Origin: Streptomyces sp. STR69
Lineage (GTDB): Bacteria; Actinomycetota; Actinomycetes; Streptomycetales; Streptomycetaceae
Direction: 5' to 3'
NCBI RefSeq assembly: GCF_024519455.1
Contig: NZ_JALJRY010000001.1
Coordinates: forward strand, 357,253-421,252
DNA: 64,000 bases
Part shown: positions 15,845-23,129 of the stretch, piece after piece
Numbering within the stretch: the first letter of the stretch is position 1
How the letters are laid out: each line of letters opens with the position of its first letter
The notes under the pieces: model-generated
Told to the model about the DNA's origin: nothing
The model's database searches: none
What the model saw: the letters and a program-made list of their open reading frames with translations, nothing else
Translations under genes and position numbers: made by a program

Positions 15845-17095
15845 TCACTCCCTACGGCGCCGGAAGCTCAGCGAGCCGCGATCGCCGCCGCCCCGCGACC
15901 GGCCGCCCTTCTGGGCGCCTTCGGGGACCTTGACCAGCCCGAGTTCGCCCGCGAGACCCCAAAGGGCCTGTTTGACCACGCTCCTGTTGTCGAGTTCGTG
16001 GAGCCGGCCGGCGTCCACCGCGCCCTGGAGTTCCCTGAAGTTGGCGGGGATCGCGGTGGCCGCGACCGTCGTGCCGGTGATCCGCTGGATCAGCGCGGGC
16101 TGGATCTCCGTACCGCGCGTGTGCCGGTTGACGACGATGGTCGTCTCCTCCGCCTTGCGGATCTGCAGCCGGTCCCACATGCGGACGGTGCGCTTCGCGG
16201 CGCGTACGGCGACCACGTCCGGGGTGGTGAACAGCAGCGCCGTGTCGGCCATTTCGACGGCCGCCGCGCTCGCGCCGCTCATCTGGGCCCCGCAGTCGAT
16301 GACGACGACCTCGTAGCGGGAGCGCAGGGCGCTGACGATCTGGCGGGCGGCCCGGTCGGTGACCTCCTCACCGCGTTCGCCCTCGCCGGGGGCGAGCAGC
16401 AGCGCCATCCCGGTGTCGTGCCGGAACACGGCGTCGGCCAGCACGCGCGGCGAGATGTCGGTGATCGCGGCCAGGTCGACGACCGAGCGGCGGAACTGGA
16501 CGTCCAGGTAGGAGGCGATGTCGCCGGTCTGGAGGTCCATGTCGACGAGCGCGGTGGTACGGCCCGACGTCTGCGCGGCGAGGGCGAGTTGGATCGCGGC
16601 GAGGGTGGCGCCGACCCCGCCCTTGGCGCCGCTGACCGTGACGACGGTGCCGCCGACGCCGGTGAACACATCGCCGCCGTGGCCCAGATGGCGCCGTACG
16701 CCCACGGACCAGGCGGCGACGGCCTGCACCCGGGTGGCCAGCTCCTCGTAGCTCAGCGGCAGGGCGATGAGACCGCGGGCGCCGGAGTCCATGGCGGCCT
16801 GGAAGAGGCCGGGGCTGGCGTCCGTGGTGACGAGGATGACGCCCACCGCCGGGAAGCGCAGGGCGACTTCGCGGACCAGCTCCAACGCCGGGACGGGACC
16901 GATGCGCTCATGCACCACCACGACCTCGGGCAGCTCGTCGACGGACTCGGCGGCGAGCCGGGCCAGGGTGTCGATGAGCTGCGTCGAGTCGGCCACCGGG
17001 GCCACCGGGTCGGCGTCCGGGAGCTGGCTGAGCAGGGTCGTGATGGCGCGGATGGCGTCCGCGTCTCCGACCGCCGGGAGAATCCTGGTGGGCAT
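15845..17095 (-). CDS. CpaE/TadZ-type pilus localisation ATPase (MinD/ParA fold)
   Basis: 416 aa. The N-terminal receiver-like domain (about 1-125, VGVILVTTDASPGLFQAAMDSGARGLIALP) lacks the phospho-Asp of a true receiver. It is followed by a MinD-like ATPase domain. The deviant Walker A reads SGAKGGVGAT, with Ala163 where ParA proteins have the second, catalytic Lys. The switch (DMDLQTGDIASYLD) and Walker B (VVIDCGAQM) follow. This family places the pilus machinery in the cell. The C-terminus ends in a basic Arg/Gly-rich tail (GGRSRGGGDRGSLSFRRRRE), perhaps for membrane or nucleic-acid contact. Confidence 0.9.
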   Translation of the reverse strand: MPTRILPAVGDADAIRAITTLLSQLPDADPVAPVADSTQLIDTLARLAAESVDELPEVVVVHERIGPVPALELVREVALRFPAVGVILVTTDASPGLFQAAMDSGARGLIALPLSYEELATRVQAVAAWSVGVRRHLGHGGDVFTGVGGTVVTVSGAKGGVGATLAAIQLALAAQTSGRTTALVDMDLQTGDIASYLDVQFRRSVVDLAAITDISPRVLADAVFRHDTGMALLLAPGEGERGEEVTDRAARQIVSALRSRYEVVVIDCGAQMSGASAAAVEMADTALLFTTPDVVAVRAAKRTVRMWDRLQIRKAEETTIVVNRHTRGTEIQPALIQRITGTTVAATAIPANFRELQGAVDAGRLHELDNRSVVKQALWGLAGELGLVKVPEGAQKGGRSRGGGDRGSLSFRRRRE

Positions 17096-17104
17096 ACGGG
17101 CCTC

Positions 17105-17818
17105 TCACTTGTCCTTCGCGAGTTCGTACGTCCGGTCCTGCTCGGGCACGGTCGTATCGGTGCCGGGTGCCACCAGTGCCAGTCGTACCCGCTCGGCGAA
17201 CGACTCGGCGTAGGTGATGCGCTGGGCGTCGAGCGTGGAGAGGGCGAAGGTGATCGGTACGCCGTTGGTGGACTGCTGCTGGTTCTTGTCGCTGTTGCTG
17301 CCCGGGTCGAGGGCGGTGATGTGGCCGACGTCGATGACCTTCGCGTTGGTCACGATGATCTTCGACTGGTCGGGGTCGCCCTCTTTCGCGCCCGCGAAGG
17401 TGGCGTAGACGTTGACCGTGGAGCCCGGGTTGATCTTCCCGGCGACGCCGGTGGCCGCGTCGATCATGATGGCGACCTCCTGCTGCCCGGGCTGCAGGGC
17501 CGGCTGGTCCACGATCATGTCGGTCTGCAGCAGGGAGCCCCCGCGCAGGGTGGTCACCGCGATCTTGCCCTGGATCTGCCGGAGATCGGTCACGGCGTTG
17601 TCCGACAGCCACCGCTCGGGCATCTCGATCTTCTTGAACTGGGCGGCGGTCAGGGTCGTGTAGGGCGCCACGTCGTCCTTGACCTGGTAGGCGGCTACTT
17701 CGGGGCCGACCTTGGACTTCACGTCGCTGATGACCGAGAGGACGCCGGCGAACGCGCCGAGGGCGCAGAGGACCGACAGGAGCAGGAGTATCACGCCGCG
17801 GCGCTGACGGGAGTTCAT
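17105..17818 (-). CDS. CpaB/RcpC-like pilus assembly protein with SAF domain
   Basis: 237 aa, ATG at 17818 with GAGG about 10 nt upstream; the longer frame to 18007 contains non-coding repeats and was rejected. One membrane helix (8-30) anchors the protein. A SAF domain follows (VAPYTTLTAAQFKKIEMPERWLSD and VTTLRGGSLLQTDM), then the RcpC-like beta domain (VAIMIDAATGVAGKINPGSTVNVYATF). It spans the membrane with the domain outside. It probably links the machinery to the peptidoglycan. Confidence 0.9.
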   Translation of the reverse strand: MNSRQRRGVILLLLSVLCALGAFAGVLSVISDVKSKVGPEVAAYQVKDDVAPYTTLTAAQFKKIEMPERWLSDNAVTDLRQIQGKIAVTTLRGGSLLQTDMIVDQPALQPGQQEVAIMIDAATGVAGKINPGSTVNVYATFAGAKEGDPDQSKIIVTNAKVIDVGHITALDPGSNSDKNQQQSTNGVPITFALSTLDAQRITYAESFAERVRLALVAPGTDTTVPEQDRTYELAKDK

Positions 17819-17860
17819 GAACCGTACAACCTCATTGGGGATATCGGTCGAGCGGAAATG

Positions 17861-17920
17861 AGCGGATCGAGCGAGATCGAGCCGGGTCGAAAGTGGTCGA
17901 GCGTGGTCGAGCGGGATCAG
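17861..17920. repeat. Tandem 10-bp repeats (6 units) upstream of the CpaB-like gene
   Basis: Units of 10 nt run from 17861 to 17920 with consensus close to GCGNGRTCGA. TCGA recurs at 17867, 17877, 17887, 17897 and 17907, with TCAG at 17917. One further TCGA lies at 17848. The block lies 43-102 nt upstream of the start at 17818 and downstream of the zinc-ribbon gene stop at 17952. Confidence 0.7.
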
Positions 17921-17951
17921 TTGCTGTAAGCGTGTCCTGTGAAGGGATGAC

Positions 17952-18794
17952 TTATCCGCTGGACGTTTGGTTCTCGTGAACGGGCGGTGTTGCCGAGCAG
18001 AAGACACAACGGTCGCCGATGACGTCGATACCGCACCAATGGCACACGGACTGCCGTACCGAGGTGACCAGTTGATACAGCACCGACAGATCGGGCAGAT
18101 ACGTACAGAACTCGATCAACTTGCTCGTACCCCACCAACTCGCCGACTCGGCGGGCAGGGTGGCCTCGCGGAGCCCCATCACGTTCCACGCCGGGGCGAG
18201 CGTGGTGCCGATCCAGTCGGACTGCAGCTGGCCCTTGGCGACCAGCATCCAGGTGCCGAACTCCGGCCCGGCGAGAGCAACTCCGGGGCCGACCTTGATG
18301 AGCTGCGGCTCGGGGTGGGCGATCACCGCGAACTGGCTGCCGGGCACCCAGGACTTGGCGTGCGACTTGAGACCGACGGGGACCCGGTCCAGTTTGGTGA
18401 CCGAGCCCAGGAGCGCGCCGGCGTGGATGTAGTGGGTGAGCAGCCGGCCCGCCGAGGCGAGCACCCCGGGACTGAGGTCGCAGGACGCGAGCTGCCTCAA
18501 CTGGCGGGCCAGAACGGCGAGTCCGAGCGGGGGGAGATTCGGACGGAACAGGGCGATCCGGTCGGTCTCCAGGATGGACCGGATGGTGTGCAGCCGTCGG
18601 TCGACACCCTCGGACACGGCCTGCGAGGACACGACGACGACATGCCCGTGCTGGTCGATGAGGGTCTGCATCTCCGACAGCGCCTGGTCCAGCGGCCGTT
18701 GATCCAGGTCCCGCAGCACGACGGCGGGCACGGTTCGTTCGTCCTGTGATGGCAGCGCCATGTCGGCGCTGGTCACGGCAATGGCAGTTGGCAC
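17952..18794 (-). CDS. Tad-locus-associated protein with C-terminal zinc ribbon
   Basis: 280 aa, GTG start at 18794 with a GGGGAG RBS 7-8 nt upstream. The bulk is a soluble alpha/beta protein: LRDLDQRPLDQALSEMQTLIDQHGHVVVVSS and a helical middle (LGLAVLARQLRQLASCDL). A segment with beta strands and Trp residues follows (FAVIAHPEPQLIKVGPGVALAGPEFGTWMLVAKG). The C-terminus CHWCGIDVIGDRCVFC is a four-Cys zinc ribbon. It is the first gene of the minus-strand Tad locus. I know no function; its position and orientation suggest a regulatory or assembly role. Confidence 0.82.
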   Translation of the reverse strand: MPTAIAVTSADMALPSQDERTVPAVVLRDLDQRPLDQALSEMQTLIDQHGHVVVVSSQAVSEGVDRRLHTIRSILETDRIALFRPNLPPLGLAVLARQLRQLASCDLSPGVLASAGRLLTHYIHAGALLGSVTKLDRVPVGLKSHAKSWVPGSQFAVIAHPEPQLIKVGPGVALAGPEFGTWMLVAKGQLQSDWIGTTLAPAWNVMGLREATLPAESASWWGTSKLIEFCTYLPDLSVLYQLVTSVRQSVCHWCGIDVIGDRCVFCSATPPVHENQTSSG

Positions 18795-19093
18795 GCGCAG
18801 CTCCCCGTCTCACGCCTGTCGGCTTTCCGGTATTACTCCGGTACGCCGAGTTGACTTCATTGCGTGACTACCTCAGCACTGTATCCACGCCCCTGTGACC
18901 GGAGAACAGCGTTTCTGTAGCTGTGCCGCAACTGTCATTGCGCACAACACGCCAAAACGGGGCAGGTCGAGCGGCCGGTCGACATTGCGTCCATGTCCAG
19001 GCCGGCGGTAAAGCGGATCAGGTCACTGCGGAGCAGCGCGGCAGCGTCCCAACGGAGCCGGGAAACCCTCCATCCGGACCGCCGAATAGTTAC
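18795..19093. other. Intergenic stretch holding the Tad locus promoter region
   Basis: About 300 nt between the Tad locus start and the TnpB element. No gene with good codon use is visible. An open frame through 18923-19093 (ending GPPNSY at the TTAC) might be the 5' side of a gene split by the element. Upstream of 18794 the sequence is AT-richer than average, consistent with a promoter, but no confident -10/-35 pair was found. Confidence 0.4.
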
Positions 19094-19155
19094 GGCAGGT
19101 CCGAGTTCATCCGATCGGGTTAGGAGTGTCGGTGGTGGGTGTTAGCGTCCGGATC

Positions 19156-20388
19156 ATGCAGCTTCGGTATGCCTTCCGACTCGACCCGCGCCCGGACCAG
19201 CGCGCCGCGTTGGCCCGGGCATTCGGGTGTGCGCGGGTGGTGTACAACGACGCGGTCGCGGCCCGCGAGCGGGCCCGGCGAGAGGGCGCCCCATATCCGG
19301 GAGCGGCCATACTGTCGAAGACGCTGATCACAGACGCGAAGTCCACGCCGGGGCGGGCCTGGCTGTCGGATGTGTCGGCGGTGGTGTTGCAGCAGGCACT
19401 GCGGGACGTCGAGCGCGCCTGCACCAACTTCTTCACCTCCCTCAAGGGTGCACGGCAAGGGGCGCGGGTGGGGGCGCCGCGTTTCAAGACGCAGCGGGAT
19501 GCCCGGCAGGCGGTCCGGTTCACCGCGAACGCACGCTGGAGGATCACCGACGCGGGGCGGCTGCTCCTGCCGAAGGTCGGCGAGGTGAGGGTGCACTGGT
19601 CGCGCACCCTGCCGTCGGTCCCCTCCAGTGTGACCGTCGTCCGGGACGCGGCGGGCCGGTACTTCGCCTCCTTCGTGATCGAAACCGACCCGGACGCCGA
19701 TCTGGCTCGGATGCCCGATCCGGATGACCTGGCCAGCGTCGGCATCGACCTGGGGCTGACCCACTTCGCAGTCCTGTCCGACGGAACGAAGATCGACAGC
19801 CCGCGGTTTCTGCGCCGGGCCGAGAAGAAGCTGAAAAAAGCCCAGAGAGAGCTGTCCCGTAAACAGAAGGGCAGCAGGAACCGGGAGAAGGCCCGCCTCA
19901 AAGTTGCCCGCGCCCACGCACAGGTGGCCGATGCCCGCCGCGAGTTCCACCACCAGCTCTCCACCAAGCTGATCCGCGAGAACCAAGGGATCGGCGTGGA
20001 GGACCTGGCGGTCAAGGGACTCGCGCGCACCCGGCTCGGCAAGGCGGTCCACGACGCCGGATGGGCCTCCTTCCTGGCAATGCTGGAATACAAGGCGCAG
20101 CGGTACGGGCGCACCTTCGTGAAGATCGGCCGGTTCGAGCCGACCAGCCAGGTCTGCTCGGCCTGCGGCGTCAAGGACGGCCCCAAACCCCTGCACGTAC
20201 GCACCTGGACGTGCGGCGCGTGCGGCACCGTCCACGACCGCGACCACAACGCCGCGAAGAACGTCAAACAGGCCGCCGGACTGGCGGTGACAGCCTGTCG
20301 AGCGCAGGTAAGACCAGAACCTTTGGTTCCGGCACAGCGCGAAGAAGCAGGAAGCCACGGAATCCGGCCCGGGGCGCGCGCCGCGTAG
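19156..20388 (+). CDS. tnpB: TnpB RNA-guided nuclease (IS200/IS605 OrfB family), 410 aa
   Basis: The start chosen is ATG at 19156 (MQLRYAFRLDP), the usual family N-terminus; an upstream in-frame start exists at 19126. An N-terminal OrfB helix-turn-helix (PDQRAALARAFGCARVVYNDA) precedes a beta-rich wedge region. The RuvC-like nuclease then carries D198 (GIDLGL), E282 (VEDLA) and D363 (DRDHNAAKN), with a zinc ribbon at C334/C337 and C353/C356. All catalytic residues look intact, so an active RNA-guided DNA nuclease is likely. The C-terminal tail after residue 372 lies over the region where the guide RNA scaffold is expected. No tnpA is adjacent. Confidence 0.93.
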   Translation: MQLRYAFRLDPRPDQRAALARAFGCARVVYNDAVAARERARREGAPYPGAAILSKTLITDAKSTPGRAWLSDVSAVVLQQALRDVERACTNFFTSLKGARQGARVGAPRFKTQRDARQAVRFTANARWRITDAGRLLLPKVGEVRVHWSRTLPSVPSSVTVVRDAAGRYFASFVIETDPDADLARMPDPDDLASVGIDLGLTHFAVLSDGTKIDSPRFLRRAEKKLKKAQRELSRKQKGSRNREKARLKVARAHAQVADARREFHHQLSTKLIRENQGIGVEDLAVKGLARTRLGKAVHDAGWASFLAMLEYKAQRYGRTFVKIGRFEPTSQVCSACGVKDGPKPLHVRTWTCGACGTVHDRDHNAAKNVKQAAGLAVTACRAQVRPEPLVPAQREEAGSHGIRPGARAA

Positions 20389-20449
20389 GCGACAGAGCAC
20401 CGGACCGGAAGGCCAGAATCTCCCTGCTTCAGCAGCGAGAGCAAGTCAA
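20270..20449 (+). ncRNA. Predicted omega RNA scaffold overlapping the tnpB 3' end
   Basis: By family knowledge, TnpB guide RNAs are encoded across the end of tnpB to the right end of the element, with the guide read from the flank. Here the right-end hairpin at 20419-20440 and TCAA end (20446-20449) fit. The guide would start at 20450 (TGGCAGAACTTC..). The 5' boundary is a guess; no transcript evidence exists. Confidence 0.35.
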
Positions 20450-20564
20450 TGGCAGAACTTCAACAACAGCATCAGCAGCGGGCACGATGCTGGGCTGCGA
20501 CGGCAAGGTCTACGGCCAGGGCACGGTCGACTTCCTGACGGCCCTCGCCTGCATCCAGCTGTAA
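20450..20564 (+). pseudogene. 3' remnant of a gene next to the TnpB element
   Basis: The frame ending TAA at 20564 reads TMLGCDGKVYGQGTVDFLTALACIQL, which looks like a real C-terminus with two Cys. Directly at the element junction, another frame reads WQNFNNSISSG and joins in frame to ...NSGPPNSY-like sequence before 19093 (reads GPPNSY). One nucleotide too many in the GGG at 20480-20482 would separate the two frames. I infer a small gene split by the element, possibly with a frameshift. The product is not recognised. Confidence 0.35.
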
Positions 20565-20581
20565 CGGATCCTGCCGAACAG

Positions 20582-20614
20582 GGGGTGCGACCGGACTACG
20601 CCCGGTCGCACCCC
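20582..20614. terminator. Perfect 13-bp stem terminator
   Basis: GGGGTGCGACCGG (20582-20594) pairs exactly with CCGGTCGCACCCC (20602-20614) around a 7-nt loop. It lies between the remnant ending at 20564 and the minus-strand stop at 20627, so it probably works in both directions. Confidence 0.75.
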
Positions 20615-20626
20615 TCCGCCGTGCGC

Positions 20627-20872
20627 CTACTCCGCCGACTCCGCCGGCCGGTCCTTGCCGTCGGCCTTGCCCGCGCTCTCGGCGAGCCTGTCCAGCAGCC
20701 CCTGCGCCTTGTCGACGGCGGTGTCGATCTGCTCGCTGTGCTTGCCGTCCGTCTTCTCGTCGATGAGATCACCGGCCTTCTCCAGCCCGTCGGAGATCTT
20801 GTCCCCGTGCTCCTCGGCGATCTCCTCGGCCTTGTCCTTGAGCTTCCCCAGGTCTCCCAGGTTGTCGAACAC
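20627..20872 (-). CDS. Antitoxin-like protein (MT0933/Rv0909 family), 81 aa
   Basis: The start is GTG at 20872 with a GAGGGGG RBS 7 nt upstream; the frame to 20944 was rejected. The protein is almost wholly charged helix (LGDLGKLKDKAEEIAEEHGDKISDGLEKAGDLIDEKTDGKH and DTAVDKAQGLLDRLAES). That is the pattern of PF14013 MT0933_antitox proteins, named after the Mycobacterium Rv0909-Rv0910 pair. No SRPBCC-like toxin gene (the Rv0910 partner) is adjacent, which is usual for streptomycete copies. A stress or structural role is possible; antitoxin activity is unproven. Confidence 0.8.
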   Translation of the reverse strand: MFDNLGDLGKLKDKAEEIAEEHGDKISDGLEKAGDLIDEKTDGKHSEQIDTAVDKAQGLLDRLAESAGKADGKDRPAESAE

Positions 20873-21073
20873 GACAGATCCCCCTCGCTGCGACGGCCGT
20901 ACGCGGTCAGGGACATGGTCCTCACGACAGCCCCCGCAGAACAAGACGGCCCCGGCGCACCCGCCCCGGCGGACGGAGTCGCGGGGCGGGCGTGTTCGGG
21001 GCGCAGTCGTCCCGCGTCAGCAGCCAGTCCGTGGTCCGTGAGCCGGCCGTACGCCCAAGGGATCGGCCCCGCG

Positions 21074-21100
21074 TGAAACATTCCTGTGGGTCCACCGCAT
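21074..21100 (+). promoter_or_regulatory. Possible ECF-type promoter of the sigma factor gene
   Basis: GAAAC (21074-21078), then 17 nt, then GCATC lies 50-80 nt upstream of the sigma gene. The spacing suits autoregulated ECF promoters. A perfect stem GCGGGC-AACA-GCCCGC (21119-21134) follows in the leader before the RBS. Confidence 0.3.
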
Positions 21101-21153
21101 CAATGAAGTGAGGGCGGTGCGGGCAACAGCCCGCGGGGGCAGGGGGAAACGGT

Positions 21154-21672
21154 ATGAGACGACAGGGACGCGCCGACGAGTACGCGGAGTTCGCCGCCGC
21201 ACGCGCCGGGCATCTCTATCGGTCCGCCTGTCTGCTGACCGCCGGGGACACACATCTCGCCGAGGACCTGGTGCAGGAGACCCTCGGCAAGCTGTACGTC
21301 GGCTGGGGGCGGATGTCCCGGATCGGCAACCCCGCCGGGTACGCGCAGACCGTGCTCACCCGTACGTTCCTCGCCCATCAGCGGCGCCGCAGCAGCACCG
21401 AGCGCGCCACCGACGTACTGCCCGACCGGCCCGACCCCGGCGGCGCAGCCGGTGACACACCCCTGCGGCTGACCCTGCTCCAGGCCCTGTCCCGGCTGCC
21501 CGCGAAGGACCGGGCCGTGGTCGTCCTGCGCTACTGGGAGGACCGGTCCGTCGAGGAGACCGCCGACGTCATGCACGTCAGCTCGGCCGCCGTACGCACC
21601 CGCTGCGTCCGCGCGCTGGGCCGGCTGCGGGAACTCCTCGGCGAGAACCTCGACGAGTACGCCCGCCCCTGA
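21154..21672 (+). CDS. SigE-family ECF RNA polymerase sigma factor
   Basis: 172 aa, ATG at 21154 with a GGGGGAAAC RBS. Region 2 is visible (YRSACLLTAGDTHLAEDLVQETLGKLYVGW). A short linker follows, then region 4 (LSRLPAKDRAVVVLRYWEDRSVEETADVMHVSSAAVRTRCVRALGRLRELL). It matches the SigE subfamily common in Streptomyces, whose members pair with a membrane protein encoded just downstream. The gene at 21725 fits that role. Regulon unknown. Confidence 0.92.
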   Translation: MRRQGRADEYAEFAAARAGHLYRSACLLTAGDTHLAEDLVQETLGKLYVGWGRMSRIGNPAGYAQTVLTRTFLAHQRRRSSTERATDVLPDRPDPGGAAGDTPLRLTLLQALSRLPAKDRAVVVLRYWEDRSVEETADVMHVSSAAVRTRCVRALGRLRELLGENLDEYARP

Positions 21673-21724
21673 TCACCCCTTTCATTCCGCCCGCCAACTC
21701 CCCTATGCGAAACGGTGGTTCGCC

Positions 21725-22966
21725 ATGCCCGACGCACACCCCAGCGACAGCGCCGACCCCTTCGAGACCCGGCTCGCCGCCGGCCTCCGGGACGCGGGCG
21801 ACGCCTTCGAGACCGACCGGGCCGCGCTCGTCACCGCGGGTGCCCTCAAGGGCCGACGGCGGCTGCTACGACGCCGGAACGCCGCCGTGATGAGCGGCGC
21901 GGCCGGTATCGCCCTCGTCGGCGTCGGCACGGCGGTGCTCCTGCCGAGCGGCTCCCCCGACGTACAGGGTTCCCCGGCCACGTCCACCCGCGCCTCCGCC
22001 ACCTCCGCTCCCGCTCCCGTGTCCGGCAAGGACCTGTTCATGACGTTCGGACGCCTGATCGGCGACGGCTCGTACACCAAGATCGAGACCCGTGGCACGG
22101 ACGAGGGACCGGCGCCGTACGTCCATGCCGTCTACGACGACGGGAAGGGCAAGTCGGCCGTGGAGCTGAGCCTGGGCCGGGTGGAGCCGGGGAGCGACGA
22201 GGCGCGGCAGGCCACCACGTGTCCGGCGAAGGTGTTCACGCACTACGACGCGTGCCGCACCAGCCGGCTGGCGGACGGTTCGGTGGTCATGGTCCTTCAG
22301 GGGTACGAGTATCCCGACCGCCGGGTGGACACCAAGTTGTGGCGCGCGGAACTCGTCACCCCGCAGGGGCAGCACGTGAGCGTGAGCGAGTGGAACGCCG
22401 CCGCCGAGAAGGACTCACCGATCACCAGGCCCCAACCGCCGCTGTCTCCCTCCCGGTTGACGAAACTCGTGGCCTCGGAGGCATGGCGGAAGGTGGTCGA
22501 CGCGATGCCCGAGCAGGCGACGACGGGGACCCCGGCACCGAGCGACACGGCTTTCGGCGCTCCCGTCGCCCCGACCCTCAAGAGCCTGCTGCCGAAGGGG
22601 CTCACGGTCTCCGACAGCAGCGGTGACGACACCGGGTTCGGCTATCTCGTCGTGGACGACGGCAAGGGCAAGACCCTCGTCCAGGTCAACGTCCAGGCGA
22701 ACATGTCGGACGTCGAGGGCGACCTCTTCGGCTCCGACGCGGAAGTCCTGTCCGACGGCACGAAGGTCGTCGAGCACCAGGGGCCCGGCGAGAAGGGCGG
22801 CTCGGGTGTCGTGATGTGGACCGTCGACACCATCCGCACCGACGGCACGCGCGTGGTGATCAGCGCCTTCAACTCCGGTGCCCAGGACACCCCTTCGACC
22901 CGCAAGGCCCCGGCGCTGACGATGAAGCAGCTCCGGGAAATCGCCCTGAGCCCGAAGTGGCGGTAA
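21725..22966 (+). CDS. Single-pass membrane protein paired with the ECF sigma factor
   Basis: 413 aa, 52 nt after the sigma gene. The cytoplasmic N-terminus (residues 1-52; PFETRLAAGLRDAGDAFETDRAALVTAGALKGRRRLLRRR) precedes one membrane helix (about 54-75). A large extracellular part follows. It contains two similar beta-rich segments: YVHAVYDDGKGKSAVELSLGR and YLVVDDGKGKTLVQVNVQA, each followed by a charged loop and VVM..G. This suggests an internal duplication. It is likely to act as the anti-sigma or signal partner, but no zinc-binding anti-sigma motif (HxxxCxxC) is present, so the control mechanism is unclear. Confidence 0.8.
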   Translation: MPDAHPSDSADPFETRLAAGLRDAGDAFETDRAALVTAGALKGRRRLLRRRNAAVMSGAAGIALVGVGTAVLLPSGSPDVQGSPATSTRASATSAPAPVSGKDLFMTFGRLIGDGSYTKIETRGTDEGPAPYVHAVYDDGKGKSAVELSLGRVEPGSDEARQATTCPAKVFTHYDACRTSRLADGSVVMVLQGYEYPDRRVDTKLWRAELVTPQGQHVSVSEWNAAAEKDSPITRPQPPLSPSRLTKLVASEAWRKVVDAMPEQATTGTPAPSDTAFGAPVAPTLKSLLPKGLTVSDSSGDDTGFGYLVVDDGKGKTLVQVNVQANMSDVEGDLFGSDAEVLSDGTKVVEHQGPGEKGGSGVVMWTVDTIRTDGTRVVISAFNSGAQDTPSTRKAPALTMKQLREIALSPKWR

Positions 22967-23129
22967 TCCGGCCACCGACTTTGGACGCCCTTGACCTGAC
23001 CATGCCAACACATCAACATAGGCGCCACACAGGAACGCCAGGAGGAACCCGCACAGGAACTCCCCACCCGCACGCCGTACTTCACGCACGTCGCACTGAA
23101 ACACCCCCCAACTCCAGCAAGGAGATTTC

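Larger units (their letters stand above)
19094..20449 (+). mobile_element. IS200/IS605-type (IS1341-like) element carrying only tnpB
   Basis: The proposed ends follow IS608 rules: TTAC in the left flank (19090-19093) and TCAA at the right end (20446-20449). Just inside the right end is an imperfect hairpin, 20419-20427 with 20432-20440 around TTCA, as in IS605-family right ends. There is no tnpA, so the element cannot transpose by itself without a helper. The boundaries are inference from these motifs. Confidence 0.5.

Noticed and set aside
17861..17920. Repeat array considered as a CRISPR
   Set aside because: Units are 10 nt with no spacers and no cas genes nearby; helically phased tandem repeats instead.
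19107..20444. Long minus-strand frames antisense to tnpB
   Set aside because: Shadow frames; all domain motifs are on the plus strand.
20627..21672. Toxin-antitoxin pair formed by the antitoxin-like gene and a neighbour
   Set aside because: The nearest gene is a divergent ECF sigma factor, not a toxin.
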